A DNA stretch of 7,324 nucleotides from CAZCSK01 sp964501265 (GCA_964501265.1 CAZCSK010000075.1:1-7324), one strand, 5' to 3'. Counted from the stretch's first letter, positions 1 through 6,908 are shown. Numbers and translations: made by a program. The notes: generated by a model from the sequence alone, not told the origin.

Positions 1-2
1 AT

Positions 3-59
3 CACTCGGTCGCCGTGAATACGATCGATGGGATCCTGAAGTGGAACGAGCGGAGGTGA
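3..59 (+). CDS. C-terminal tail of an unidentified gene (partial, 5' end outside window)
   Basis: An open frame enters from the left edge and ends at a TGA at 57-59. It reads HSVAVNTIDGILKWNERR and then stops. Sixteen of its 18 codons end in G or C, matching the strong third-position GC of the dnaJ tail at the other edge and unlike the operon between them. That bias is the main reason to believe it is coding. Eighteen residues are too few to assign a family. A second frame (starting at base 2) is also open here but uses mostly A/T-ending codons, so it is less likely. If real, the gene converges on the operon, with 39 nt between the two stop codons. Confidence 0.35.
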   Translation, partial: HSVAVNTIDGILKWNERR

Positions 60-98
60 CGCGAGCGACCGCCACTCTCAGGCAGTATACGCTGCTAG

Positions 99-1751
99 CT
101 ACTTTGCGAGTATATCACTCAAATTGTCCGCCCCTTGCTTAAACGCCATTCTGATGACGTGTTCCAGAAGATGGACGTTGGGCACCTCAATGTACGAGAG
201 CGCCGTGTAAGTCCCGCGGTCAGCTTTCGCACGGATGAAAAATGAACCGCTTTCGCTCGAGACAACCACATCGTCCCAGCTAAAGGTAGCAGATTCGTTT
301 CTGCCGAATAGCTTGAACTTTGTTAGTATCACGCCGTTGTCCTCAATCACTGCATCGCCGAATGCGATTCCACGCCCCGCTCGAAGATCGTGCAACATTT
401 GGATTATTAGCCGGATACATACGGCTTTCCAAAGCTTTTCGGTGAATACGGTATATACATCCTCGCGTCGTAGCTCGACGATGGACTGGTAGTCCGGGTC
501 TCCAAACGCGATAGTGTAGGTAGTACCGGTGGGGATGCCATTCACCGAGTGGCTGACGCCCCCCCAACGTACTCGCGTGATCGACTCTAGGGAATAACGG
601 TGCCTCCCCCACTCGATACCGTCCGCAGAGAGACGTAACCTGTCCTTGAAAAGAACGCCGATTTCCGCCTCATACGTTAAATCGTTTCGCCGCTGCTTCT
701 CTTTCGCTTCTCGTTCCTGCTTGGACGCAACAATATCCGCGATTGCAGTTGAATCCTCATCGATCGTATCAACGAATTCCGGAAGTTCAGAAAAGAGGTC
801 ACGTAGGAGCTGCGTGATGCGGTCTGCCTCGGCCACTAAGTCATGATCATTGCACAGTTCGACGGCCAGGTTTCGAATCCGAAACCCTAGTTGATTGCTC
901 GGGCGGTGACTGATTCCGCGGGCTTTCATGCTCAACTGGATCGGCTGGACCACCATATCCCAGTTTCGAACGACTTCCTCGAGTTTGCCGAGCAGGTGAT
1001 TCACGTGCGGCGCACCCAAGGCGGCTACCTCACGGACGGCTTTTGTCAGGGCTTCGACGTTCCCGCCCTCCTTCTCCAGAAAGCCTTTCGATTCAATTTC
1101 GTAGCTATCAACCACCTCGTCGATTAGCTCGGGCGCATGGGAAGTGCCTCGACGCGTCGAAGTCTCTACAACAGCGGTCATCACGAGCACGAGCTTACGC
1201 GGGAGCATGCCATTAAGAGACTTCTTGATCGCGTCTCTGTAGTAACGTTTCCGCTGGGATAGAGCGGCCTCGACTACGTCCGGGCTCTCAACCGAAGGGA
1301 AGCCTGAAATCAGGCGATCCTCATTGATGTCTCGTAGAATCTCACTAACAACGAGGTTGTCGGCTAACACAGCGAACTGATTGATGAGGGCTGCGATCTC
1401 CGAGACCGAATGCTGATCGCCGAGACGCTCCAAAGCGGCGGCGATCAGATTTGCGCGCGCGAGGCTCGGAATTCCTGGTTCATGCCGCACTGAAATGGGG
1501 TCACGCACTACTTGCTTCATCACCTGCGCGGCCTTGTTAGGCGACAAACCTGGCAGCCATCCGATTTCCGCCCCCACTCGGAGTCGGGGATTTGTCAACT
1601 CCGCCCGAGCCCTCTGACACCGTTGATCGTCGAAATGGAGCGCACGTTGTGCAGCGAGCTCCACGATTTGACGTCGGTTGTCTCGCGTGCTCGCTCCAAG
1701 GACTGCAAATGGGTTGCTGTCAAGCTCGGTGGTCTTGGAGTCATCCACCAT
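99..1751 (-). CDS. J-like protein with degenerate HPD (HFD) motif and PH-like C-terminal half
   Basis: Predicted 550-residue cytoplasmic protein, last gene of the operon. Residues about 13-69 resemble a compact J-domain: NPFAVLGAS matches helix I, a basic amphipathic helix follows, then HFD at 39-41 where J-domains have HPD, then ELTNPRLR, which parallels the conserved 'LSDPEKR' end of J-domains. The middle (about 75-335) is mostly helical with no recognised fold. A charged stretch near 341-356 (KQEREAKEKQRR) leads into two beta-rich segments at about 363-440 and 465-540. Their pattern (RLSADGIEW, SLESITRVRW, later AVIEDNGVIL and FSWDDVVV) suggests tandem PH-like domains, usually protein- or lipid-binding. 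Loss of the HPD proline suggests it may bind the operon's Hsp70 without stimulating it in the standard way; that is inference. The ATG at 1751 is preferred. A TTG at 1760 would add three residues, and neither start has a strong ribosome-binding site. A gap of 87 nt separates it from the membrane-protein gene. Confidence 0.8.
   Translation of the reverse strand: MVDDSKTTELDSNPFAVLGASTRDNRRQIVELAAQRALHFDDQRCQRARAELTNPRLRVGAEIGWLPGLSPNKAAQVMKQVVRDPISVRHEPGIPSLARANLIAAALERLGDQHSVSEIAALINQFAVLADNLVVSEILRDINEDRLISGFPSVESPDVVEAALSQRKRYYRDAIKKSLNGMLPRKLVLVMTAVVETSTRRGTSHAPELIDEVVDSYEIESKGFLEKEGGNVEALTKAVREVAALGAPHVNHLLGKLEEVVRNWDMVVQPIQLSMKARGISHRPSNQLGFRIRNLAVELCNDHDLVAEADRITQLLRDLFSELPEFVDTIDEDSTAIADIVASKQEREAKEKQRRNDLTYEAEIGVLFKDRLRLSADGIEWGRHRYSLESITRVRWGGVSHSVNGIPTGTTYTIAFGDPDYQSIVELRREDVYTVFTEKLWKAVCIRLIIQMLHDLRAGRGIAFGDAVIEDNGVILTKFKLFGRNESATFSWDDVVVSSESGSFFIRAKADRGTYTALSYIEVPNVHLLEHVIRMAFKQGADNLSDILAK
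1545..1715 (-). other. J-like domain within the last gene, HPD replaced by HFD
   Basis: The segment runs from NPFAVLGAS to about WLPGLSP. From the LG of helix I to the histidine of the motif is about 21 residues, close to the 23 or so in canonical DnaJ, so the alignment is natural. The codons at 1637-1629 read CAT TTC GAC, giving His-Phe-Asp in the HPD position. HPD is the motif through which J-proteins trigger Hsp70 ATP hydrolysis. The domain assignment rests on pattern matching by eye, not a profile search. Confidence 0.6.
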
Positions 1752-1776
1752 GTGACTCAAGTCCGTCCGGTGGGAG

Positions 1777-1790
1777 AAGCGCTGCCGCTT
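1777..1790. repeat. Short hairpin between the membrane-protein and J-like genes
   Basis: AAGCG and CGCTT form a perfect 5-bp inverted repeat around a 4-nt loop, in the only sizeable gap of the operon (1752-1838). On the transcribed strand it is not followed by a run of T, so it is not a typical intrinsic terminator. It could be a weak attenuating or mRNA-stability structure, or chance. No convincing promoter was seen in this gap. Confidence 0.2.
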
Positions 1791-1838
1791 TTGACTCGTC
1801 GGAGTTTTGTCGTCATTGTTGCATGGGCAAGCATTCCG

Positions 1839-2540
1839 CTAAAACCGCCCAGCGCCTTCCGCCTGCAAACTCATTCGGCGCCCTTCAACCTCAGGCTGAA
1901 CACGCTTGAGCGTTGACGGATAATAGCGAGCACGCGAGCAGCGATTGTTAAAATCGTCGACCATCAAATTAAATCGATTGATCTCGGTAGAGAGGTACTC
2001 ATTCACAACGTCTTTCGCGGCTGTGAGCCTCACATCTTCAGAAAGGCAGTAGCGGAGCTGAGCGGCGCTAAGGACGGTGCCCGTCCCCACCGGTGGAATC
2101 TCTTCTTCGAATGGATTCGGTCTAGCAGTCTGGGTTGGGAACGGTGTATCGTCCGACCCGGATACGCTCGGTTGAGTAGCTGACCCAACGGCAGAAGGTT
2201 CTGGAGCTTCAACTTCTTGGTTCGTGGGCGTCTCAGTGCCCGCCAAAGCGAAGCCAATCCATGCAATCGTCCCGAGCCCTCCCAAAATCCACCCCTTCGA
2301 ACGCGCCGACAATTTCCTCGACCTTGGTGGTGGGGCTCGACGAGGTTGAACAGCAGACGGCGTTCCAGGGATGGAACTATCGGAGCTGTCCGAAGGGCCG
2401 GTTCCAGCCGTCCCCGTCCAAGAGACGCTTGATCGAGCGGCCTTCATCGCTTCGTTTATATCGGCTTGGACGTCCGACGCAAGTGATGAGAGAGCCGCAA
2501 AGCCCCGTGTGAGGGTCGTCTGTTCAGGCTCGGGAGTCAT
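1839..2540 (-). CDS. Single-pass membrane protein with a conserved-looking C-terminal extracytoplasmic domain
   Basis: Predicted protein of about 233 residues. The N-terminal 40 residues look helical (FAALSSLASDVQADINEAM). Next is a Ser/Thr/Gly/Pro-rich linker with a basic patch (RRAPPPRSRK). One hydrophobic segment follows at about 83-100 (GWILGGLGTIAWIGFALAG). The positive charges before it predict the N-terminus in the cytoplasm and the C-terminus outside. A second low-complexity acidic/Pro linker leads to a compact domain at about 154-233, with LSAAQLRYCLSEDVRL, VNEYL, RFNLMVDDFNNRC and a final GRF. I recall similar Cys-containing domains in hypothetical proteobacterial proteins, but cannot name a family. 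Cys165 and Cys201 could form a disulfide outside the membrane. Start choice: the ATG at 2540 has GAGAG five bases upstream. The ATG at 2543 and a TTG at 2552 overlapping the previous stop are alternatives. It may anchor the chaperone/ATPase complex to the membrane (inference). Confidence 0.75.
   Translation of the reverse strand: MTPEPEQTTLTRGFAALSSLASDVQADINEAMKAARSSVSWTGTAGTGPSDSSDSSIPGTPSAVQPRRAPPPRSRKLSARSKGWILGGLGTIAWIGFALAGTETPTNQEVEAPEPSAVGSATQPSVSGSDDTPFPTQTARPNPFEEEIPPVGTGTVLSAAQLRYCLSEDVRLTAAKDVVNEYLSTEINRFNLMVDDFNNRCSRARYYPSTLKRVQPEVEGRRMSLQAEGAGRF
2241..2294 (-). other. Predicted transmembrane segment
   Basis: About 18 residues (GWILGGLGTIAWIGFALA) without a charged residue follow a Lys/Arg-rich stretch. 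This is the only hydrophobic span in the whole operon long enough to cross a membrane, so this gene alone would place the system at the membrane. The segment is internal (after about 82 cytoplasmic residues) and has no signal-peptidase site ahead of a mature domain, which suggests a type II orientation. Confidence 0.7.
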
Positions 2541-2548
2541 CATTGCTC

Positions 2549-3973
2549 TCAAACAAATCCGATTCGGCGCGGAGCCCCGCTGTCCAGTGCAGGTGCGGAA
2601 GTGAGGGCGGAGAGCAGGCTGCCCTGGTCAACGTGATTCTTGCCGGATCGGGCTGCTAAGCGCGCCCCTTCTCGAACAACGAACGCGACGTCGGACAGGG
2701 GTCGACCGGAGAGACTCTTTGCAATTGGTGCGGTGTCTACATCAGCATCTCTGGCGATTCCGACCAACAGGCTGTCCAGGAGCGCTAGTACCTCCTCAGA
2801 ACTGGCGAAGCCGACGTCTATGAGGTGATCGAATCGTCCTCTCCTGAGAATCGCTGAATCGATCAGATCGAGACGATTTGTCATTGCGACTATCAATACT
2901 TCATTCTTCACCGCCTCTGGAATCCGCCTAAGAAACTCGGCGACTTCCTCAACTCTATGATGGCCAGAACCCATATCGCGATCCGCCAAGAACGCCTCCA
3001 TCTCGTCAATGACCAAGACGGATGGGGCGTTTTCGATTGCGGTCTCAAACATCTCCGAGACCTTTCGGCTGGTCTCGTGAATGAACGGACTTGCGACACT
3101 TGATGCGTCAATCTGGAAACTAGGCCAGCCGAGGAATTCTACCAATCGCTCCACAGCAAATGTCTTCCCGGTGCCAGGAGGACCGTGCAGAACAACCGCG
3201 GAAGGGAATCCAATCCCTACTGCTTTGTATCGCTCCCGATTCTCGACGATGTGGATGATGTGTTCCCGAAAAAAAACTTCGAGCTTGGACCGACCCGGCA
3301 GCGTAAAGACTCGGTTCTCCAAGGGAACAGCGGCGTTAGAGGGTTGAGCCCCTGGCATTTCGACGCGCTGATCCCGATCGGCCTTGCTGCGCGAAGGCGT
3401 TGCAACTACTTCTTGGACTGCAATCCCAGCCGCTTGTACCACCTCGCTCAAGTGGCCCGGCTCGAGCCAACTCATCATTTGAGAGAGCCGGCGAAAGGAC
3501 TTCGCAGAGGTGTGCGCCCCGCCAGTAAGCCAGTAACCCAAAACGATATCATCGTCGGTCTTGGAGCTTAAGCTGTAGGTGGGCAAGAGGCGACTGATTT
3601 TCTCGACATACACCGCGTCCTGTAGGGGCGTTTCCGGATCTATCGCGCGTGTGCTCCTCATTGCCGTTGCAAATGCCAAAGCCTCACTCTTGCTGCTCGG
3701 AGACTTGCATTCCGCAACCGGAGCAAGCGTCTGCCTATCGGCAGATGACAGGGTTCGCAACGCGTCGGCTCCATGCTGAAATGTTGCGAAGGTACTGGGG
3801 TCAACCAGCCCCGACGATACCCACCGCGAGGCCAAGTCAGCGGCAACAATCAGGGCGCGGCCGCCCTCCTGTGTTTCAAGGATTTGCCAATCGATTCCCT
3901 CGTGCACAGCGCTACGAGCGGTTTCTCCAGTAGGGAGCTTGAAGCCGATGGGCAGCCACGGATTTAGAGGCAT
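2549..3973 (-). CDS. AAA+ ATPase (classical AAA, FtsH/Cdc48-like module) without protease domain
   Basis: Predicted 474-residue ATPase. The C-terminal half is a clear classical AAA module: Walker A GPPGTGKT at 264-271, an FQIDASSVASPFIHETSRKV pore-loop region, Walker B VLVIDEMEAF at 319-328 with Asp323 and Glu324, sensor 1 Asn366 in AMTNR, and the arginine-finger region RRGRFD at 377-382. GRPLSDVAFVVREGARLA near 423-440 fits the C-terminal lid helices. All residues needed for ATP hydrolysis are present. The N-terminal 220 residues (WLPIGFKLPTG, DIVLGYWLTGG, and others) match no domain I recognise and may be a substrate- or partner-binding region. No zinc-protease motif (HEXXH) or second AAA module is present. 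The protein probably remodels or unfolds a substrate, perhaps handing it to or from the Hsp70. ATG at 3973 lies 2 nt after the Hsp70 stop, implying coupled translation. Its TGA stop lies just upstream of the membrane-protein gene. Confidence 0.9.
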   Translation of the reverse strand: MPLNPWLPIGFKLPTGETARSAVHEGIDWQILETQEGGRALIVAADLASRWVSSGLVDPSTFATFQHGADALRTLSSADRQTLAPVAECKSPSSKSEALAFATAMRSTRAIDPETPLQDAVYVEKISRLLPTYSLSSKTDDDIVLGYWLTGGAHTSAKSFRRLSQMMSWLEPGHLSEVVQAAGIAVQEVVATPSRSKADRDQRVEMPGAQPSNAAVPLENRVFTLPGRSKLEVFFREHIIHIVENRERYKAVGIGFPSAVVLHGPPGTGKTFAVERLVEFLGWPSFQIDASSVASPFIHETSRKVSEMFETAIENAPSVLVIDEMEAFLADRDMGSGHHRVEEVAEFLRRIPEAVKNEVLIVAMTNRLDLIDSAILRRGRFDHLIDVGFASSEEVLALLDSLLVGIARDADVDTAPIAKSLSGRPLSDVAFVVREGARLAARSGKNHVDQGSLLSALTSAPALDSGAPRRIGFV

Positions 3974-3975
3974 CC

Positions 3976-6468
3976 CTAACCACGCAGAATGTTGGCCACG
4001 GCGAAGACATCATCCTCGCCAGACGAATCGATGCGAATGGAGTCGAGCTGAACCACAGCAGTTCGAAGCTTGTCAATATCGTTAGATCGAAGATGTTCAA
4101 TGCCCGCTGCCACGATTCGAGCGTGCTCCGCGAGGTCATGGAACACGTGCGACGCTTGCGCCAGCCATTTGAAACGATCGATAACGAACCAATCCTGGCG
4201 CCAAAGGATAAGAAAACTTCTCTCTGACATCTCGCTGAGGCGGGGTTCAAAGTCTCCACTATTGCTGTCTATTGATCGCTGGGCGGTCTTCGCAAGATTG
4301 GCGAAAGCTGACTCCTCGGAGGGACGAGCGTGTTGTCTCACGGCCTTATCGAAGAATGCGACTGCCTTATCGAGTTCGAGCTGACGAATCTCCTTCAAAT
4401 GGTCTTTACGAGCCTCCGCCATGAGCTGTTTGGCCTCTTGGACTCGGTCCATCGCCTGCTTTGCGACCTCAGGATCACTCTCCCCTGATCGTATTCCGCT
4501 TGCTTCCTCCAGTTTGCTGCGCGCGTCATCGAACCGGGCGTCTTCCGCCTTCGTAGCTATCTCCTCCAGTCGTTGCGTGGCGCGTTCCGACTCCTCGAGC
4601 ACGAGCTTGGACGCGTTGCTGTAGTCAATTTGTCCCTCTTGCCGGGAGTAGAAGTTTCGACGGCTTTTGAAGAGCCCGCCGATGGTCGGCACGGTGACCT
4701 CGAGGACGATGTTACCCGAATCCAAAATCTCATAATCGCAGAGCAGATCGGCTCCCGCCGGGATCACGGTATCGTCGAGATCGGACCCCTTGATTTCAAA
4801 CATTCCGATGAAGCGATTATCTCTGATGGGGTTCACTATCTCACCTTCCCATATCTTGAACTTTATGGAGGCAGCAGCTCCCGACCGCAGAGATTCCTCG
4901 GATTTAAAAGTCCTCTTGCCTTTGATTGGCAACTGATCGCCTTCACGAACCAAGTAGTCTATTACGAAGTGGCCGCCCAACTTTTCGCGAGCTTCGACAC
5001 CGATTGAGTGAGAGGCGGGAATTGCATCGACGCTGGCGGCAGTCCGAGTAATCACGATCCTGTCGCGTTCCAGCCGAAGGGGCCCCCCGGCACCGTCGAA
5101 AACGAAAACCTTGAAGGTGTTCTCCCCTGGCTTAAAAAGGAGGAGGTCTATGAACGCATCAGCCTTCAACCCGACTCTCCCCGAAGACCATCCAGTGTCC
5201 AGGTTGTCAACCTGGAACTCAGCCCCGGGGGCCGCCTGTCCGGTAATCTTCGCGACGAGCCTAGCTTTGGAGTCAGGCGTTCGCGCGGTATAGCTGAACG
5301 AGACGCCGCCTGTGCCCCCTGTGCCTAATACTCCTCGTGAGCTCTTCCTACCGCGGCTTTGTGACGACCAATCAATCGACTCAGCGAACACGGCGGCACC
5401 TTCGGCAACTGCGGTCATCGGATTGACCTCTGTGGAGGGCGCAATGCCGAGTTCCTGCGCCACTTTGTGTCGGAGTTGCACATAGTGCGTTGGCCCACCT
5501 ACGAAAACGATTCGCTCTATATCGCCCGCGGTGAGTCCTGCCTTCTCCATCGTTCGGCGCGCTGCTTGAATCGATTCGTCGAGTTTTGGCGCGATAATCT
5601 CGTCGAACTGTGACCGGCTGATCGGGACATCGAGATAGACCTGATCCCCCACCGAGTCTACGATCGTTGACTCGGTCTCCGAAAGACTAATTACACTATT
5701 CGCCTTTTGGGACAGCTCGATCTTCGCCTTTTCGGCGGCCCATGTTGCTAGAGGTAGGAGGGACTTGAAAGTCGGATGGGTTTTCCAGTCAACCGGGAGG
5801 TCCCCATTTTCTGTCAGCCACGGGGTGACAATCTTGTCGACAATGGCGCGGTCAAAATCCCTGCCTCCGCACATTTCTATACCCCCATGCGCGAGTAATC
5901 CGACCCTACCGGAAATGCTCTCCGCTATGGCTATGTCGAGGGTTCCGCCTCCCAGGTCGTAAACCAAAAAGATTCCGTCACTCTTCCTCTGCCGCATCAC
6001 GCTCATTACCGCTGCGACTGGCTCTTGCATGAGTGCAACCCTTCCAATCCCCGCGATGCCTGCGGCAGACATTGTGGCATCTGTCTGCATCTGGTTGAAA
6101 GCCGCTGGCACGGTTACGACTGTGCCAGTCTCCTCGCTATTTCGGATCTCGTCCGGCAAATAGCTGAAAAGAGTTCGCAGGATCTCTGCGGAACACTCTT
6201 CTGGAGTCATCGTGACGTTTACAGCGGACAACTTCAGCGGAGTGTTGGTCCCCATCAATCGCTTGAAGAGGGTCGCCGCATTTTGCGGATCGCGCGCGGC
6301 ATTGTTGTAGGCGCGAGAGCCTACGTGCTTATTCCCACGCTTATCGATAAAAATCGCCGATGGCGTGGTGTCATGCTGGTCAGGACTCTTGTAGAGGTGT
6401 ACGGTTTCTCCGTCGTAGGAGCAAATCGCACTGTTAGTCGTGCCAAGGTCGATGCCGATATATCTCAT
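3976..6468 (-). CDS. Divergent Hsp70 (DnaK-like) chaperone ATPase with extra inter-domain region and long C-terminal helical tail
   Basis: Predicted 830 residues, against about 640 for DnaK. The nucleotide-binding domain (1-365) is canonical: GIDLGTTNSA near 5-14, Lys69 in FKRLMG, VPAAFNQMQTDAT (120-132), Glu149 in QEPVAA, VYDLGGGTLDIA with Asp171 and Thr176, GGRDFD, and FVGGPTHYVQLR near 322-333. These correspond to DnaK Lys70, Glu171, Asp194 and Thr199. The usual VLLLD linker is missing. In its place are a Ser/Gly-rich stretch (369-388) and a beta-rich region to about 480. DAIPASHSIGVEA (481-493) then restores the DnaK 'DVTPLSLGIET' register and a substrate-binding beta domain follows (REGDQLPIKGKRTF, IWEGEI, NRFIGMFEIKG). 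Residues 613-715 are charged helix or coiled coil, replacing the lid. Residues 745-830 form a distinct helical end (LILWRQDWFVIDRFKWLA). There is no EEVD-type tail. ATG overlaps the GrpE-like stop (ATGA). It is expected to be an ATP-driven, client-binding cytoplasmic chaperone with a specialised client. Confidence 0.93.
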   Translation of the reverse strand: MRYIGIDLGTTNSAICSYDGETVHLYKSPDQHDTTPSAIFIDKRGNKHVGSRAYNNAARDPQNAATLFKRLMGTNTPLKLSAVNVTMTPEECSAEILRTLFSYLPDEIRNSEETGTVVTVPAAFNQMQTDATMSAAGIAGIGRVALMQEPVAAVMSVMRQRKSDGIFLVYDLGGGTLDIAIAESISGRVGLLAHGGIEMCGGRDFDRAIVDKIVTPWLTENGDLPVDWKTHPTFKSLLPLATWAAEKAKIELSQKANSVISLSETESTIVDSVGDQVYLDVPISRSQFDEIIAPKLDESIQAARRTMEKAGLTAGDIERIVFVGGPTHYVQLRHKVAQELGIAPSTEVNPMTAVAEGAAVFAESIDWSSQSRGRKSSRGVLGTGGTGGVSFSYTARTPDSKARLVAKITGQAAPGAEFQVDNLDTGWSSGRVGLKADAFIDLLLFKPGENTFKVFVFDGAGGPLRLERDRIVITRTAASVDAIPASHSIGVEAREKLGGHFVIDYLVREGDQLPIKGKRTFKSEESLRSGAAASIKFKIWEGEIVNPIRDNRFIGMFEIKGSDLDDTVIPAGADLLCDYEILDSGNIVLEVTVPTIGGLFKSRRNFYSRQEGQIDYSNASKLVLEESERATQRLEEIATKAEDARFDDARSKLEEASGIRSGESDPEVAKQAMDRVQEAKQLMAEARKDHLKEIRQLELDKAVAFFDKAVRQHARPSEESAFANLAKTAQRSIDSNSGDFEPRLSEMSERSFLILWRQDWFVIDRFKWLAQASHVFHDLAEHARIVAAGIEHLRSNDIDKLRTAVVQLDSIRIDSSGEDDVFAVANILRG
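5029..5376 (-). other. Inserted linker and beta-rich domain between Hsp70 NBD and SBD
   Basis: Residues about 365-480 of the Hsp70 begin right after AVAEGAAVFAESID, the end of the nucleotide-binding domain. A flexible SSQSRGRKSSRG and GTGGTGG stretch leads into alternating hydrophobic strands (ARLVAKITG, AEFQVDNLD, FIDLLLFKPGENTFKVFVF, RDRIVITRT). This reads like a small immunoglobulin-like or other beta-sandwich domain. It replaces the hydrophobic allosteric linker of ordinary Hsp70s. The domain boundary is clear; the fold is a guess from strand pattern. Confidence 0.6.
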
Positions 6469-6839
6469 CGATTTGCTTTTCGGACCATGACCGTCCCCTC
6501 TTTTTTGATTCCTTCAGATCCAACTACTATTGGCTCGACCATTTGGTCCACAAGGAGCTCATCATCGGCGCTGAAATCCGAAATGTTTAGCGCAACTGCC
6601 GCCATCCCCGGATCGAACATCTCGCCCTCGAGATTCACGAGGCTGAGCCCAACGGCGGAGAGATCGTCCTTTAGCCGCGATTCGAAATACCTCAGTTGAC
6701 TTGCATATCGATCCCCTTCTCCTGCATCGAGCTTGGAAATCAGGCGAGCGAACAGCCGAGCGAAACGCCAGGACTCTGAGGCTAGGTTGATGAGCGACTT
6801 TTCAAGCGCTGCTGATGGGTCCTGCGGGCTGTAGGCCAT
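6465..6839 (-). CDS. Small GrpE-like nucleotide exchange factor
   Basis: Predicted 124 residues, shorter than GrpE (about 170-200). Residues about 10-62 form one helical stretch (EKSLINLASESWRFARLF, then RYASQLRYFESRLKDDL), the place of the GrpE long helix and bundle. Residues about 64-121 look like the GrpE beta head: GLSLVNLEGEMFDPGMAAVA with the FDP motif, then VDQMVEPIVVG and EGTVMVRKA, matching GrpE's 'G-x-F-DP' and 'R-x-A-x-V-x-V' end. Position directly before an Hsp70 gene, with a 4-nt ATGA overlap, supports the assignment. Its likely job is ADP release from that Hsp70. Start choice: the ATG at 6839 has GAG at a proper distance upstream. The frame also extends to a GTG at 6905 (146 residues), directly after an in-frame TAA, with no visible Shine-Dalgarno sequence. 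Both starts are possible. It is the first gene of the operon. Confidence 0.75.
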   Translation of the reverse strand: MAYSPQDPSAALEKSLINLASESWRFARLFARLISKLDAGEGDRYASQLRYFESRLKDDLSAVGLSLVNLEGEMFDPGMAAVALNISDFSADDELLVDQMVEPIVVGSEGIKKEGTVMVRKANR

Positions 6840-6908
6840 GAATCGCTCGGGATGGTCACGCACAAAAAGCCCACTGATCGCGGGTCGATCGAGTGACGAT
6901 TTCACTTA

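Noticed and set aside
50..98. Possible bidirectional terminator between the convergent left gene and the operon end
   Set aside because: Only a 4-bp GCGG/CCGC pairing with mismatched interior and no T-run on either strand.
60..98. Direct repeats or attachment sites bounding the cassette
   Set aside because: By eye, the left (60-98) and right (7200-7239) border stretches share only very short matches. No integrase or tRNA is present in the window.
1512..1916. 134-residue open frame on the plus strand across the gap between the membrane-protein and J-like genes
   Set aside because: It covers the antisense of the J-like domain and the end of the membrane-protein gene. No recognisable motif and no good ribosome-binding site.
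6025..6699. 224-residue open frame on the plus strand
   Set aside because: It lies opposite the Hsp70 nucleotide-binding domain and the GrpE-like gene, whose conserved motifs fix the coding strand. Its translation shows no domain pattern, only Ser/Arg-rich shadow sequence.
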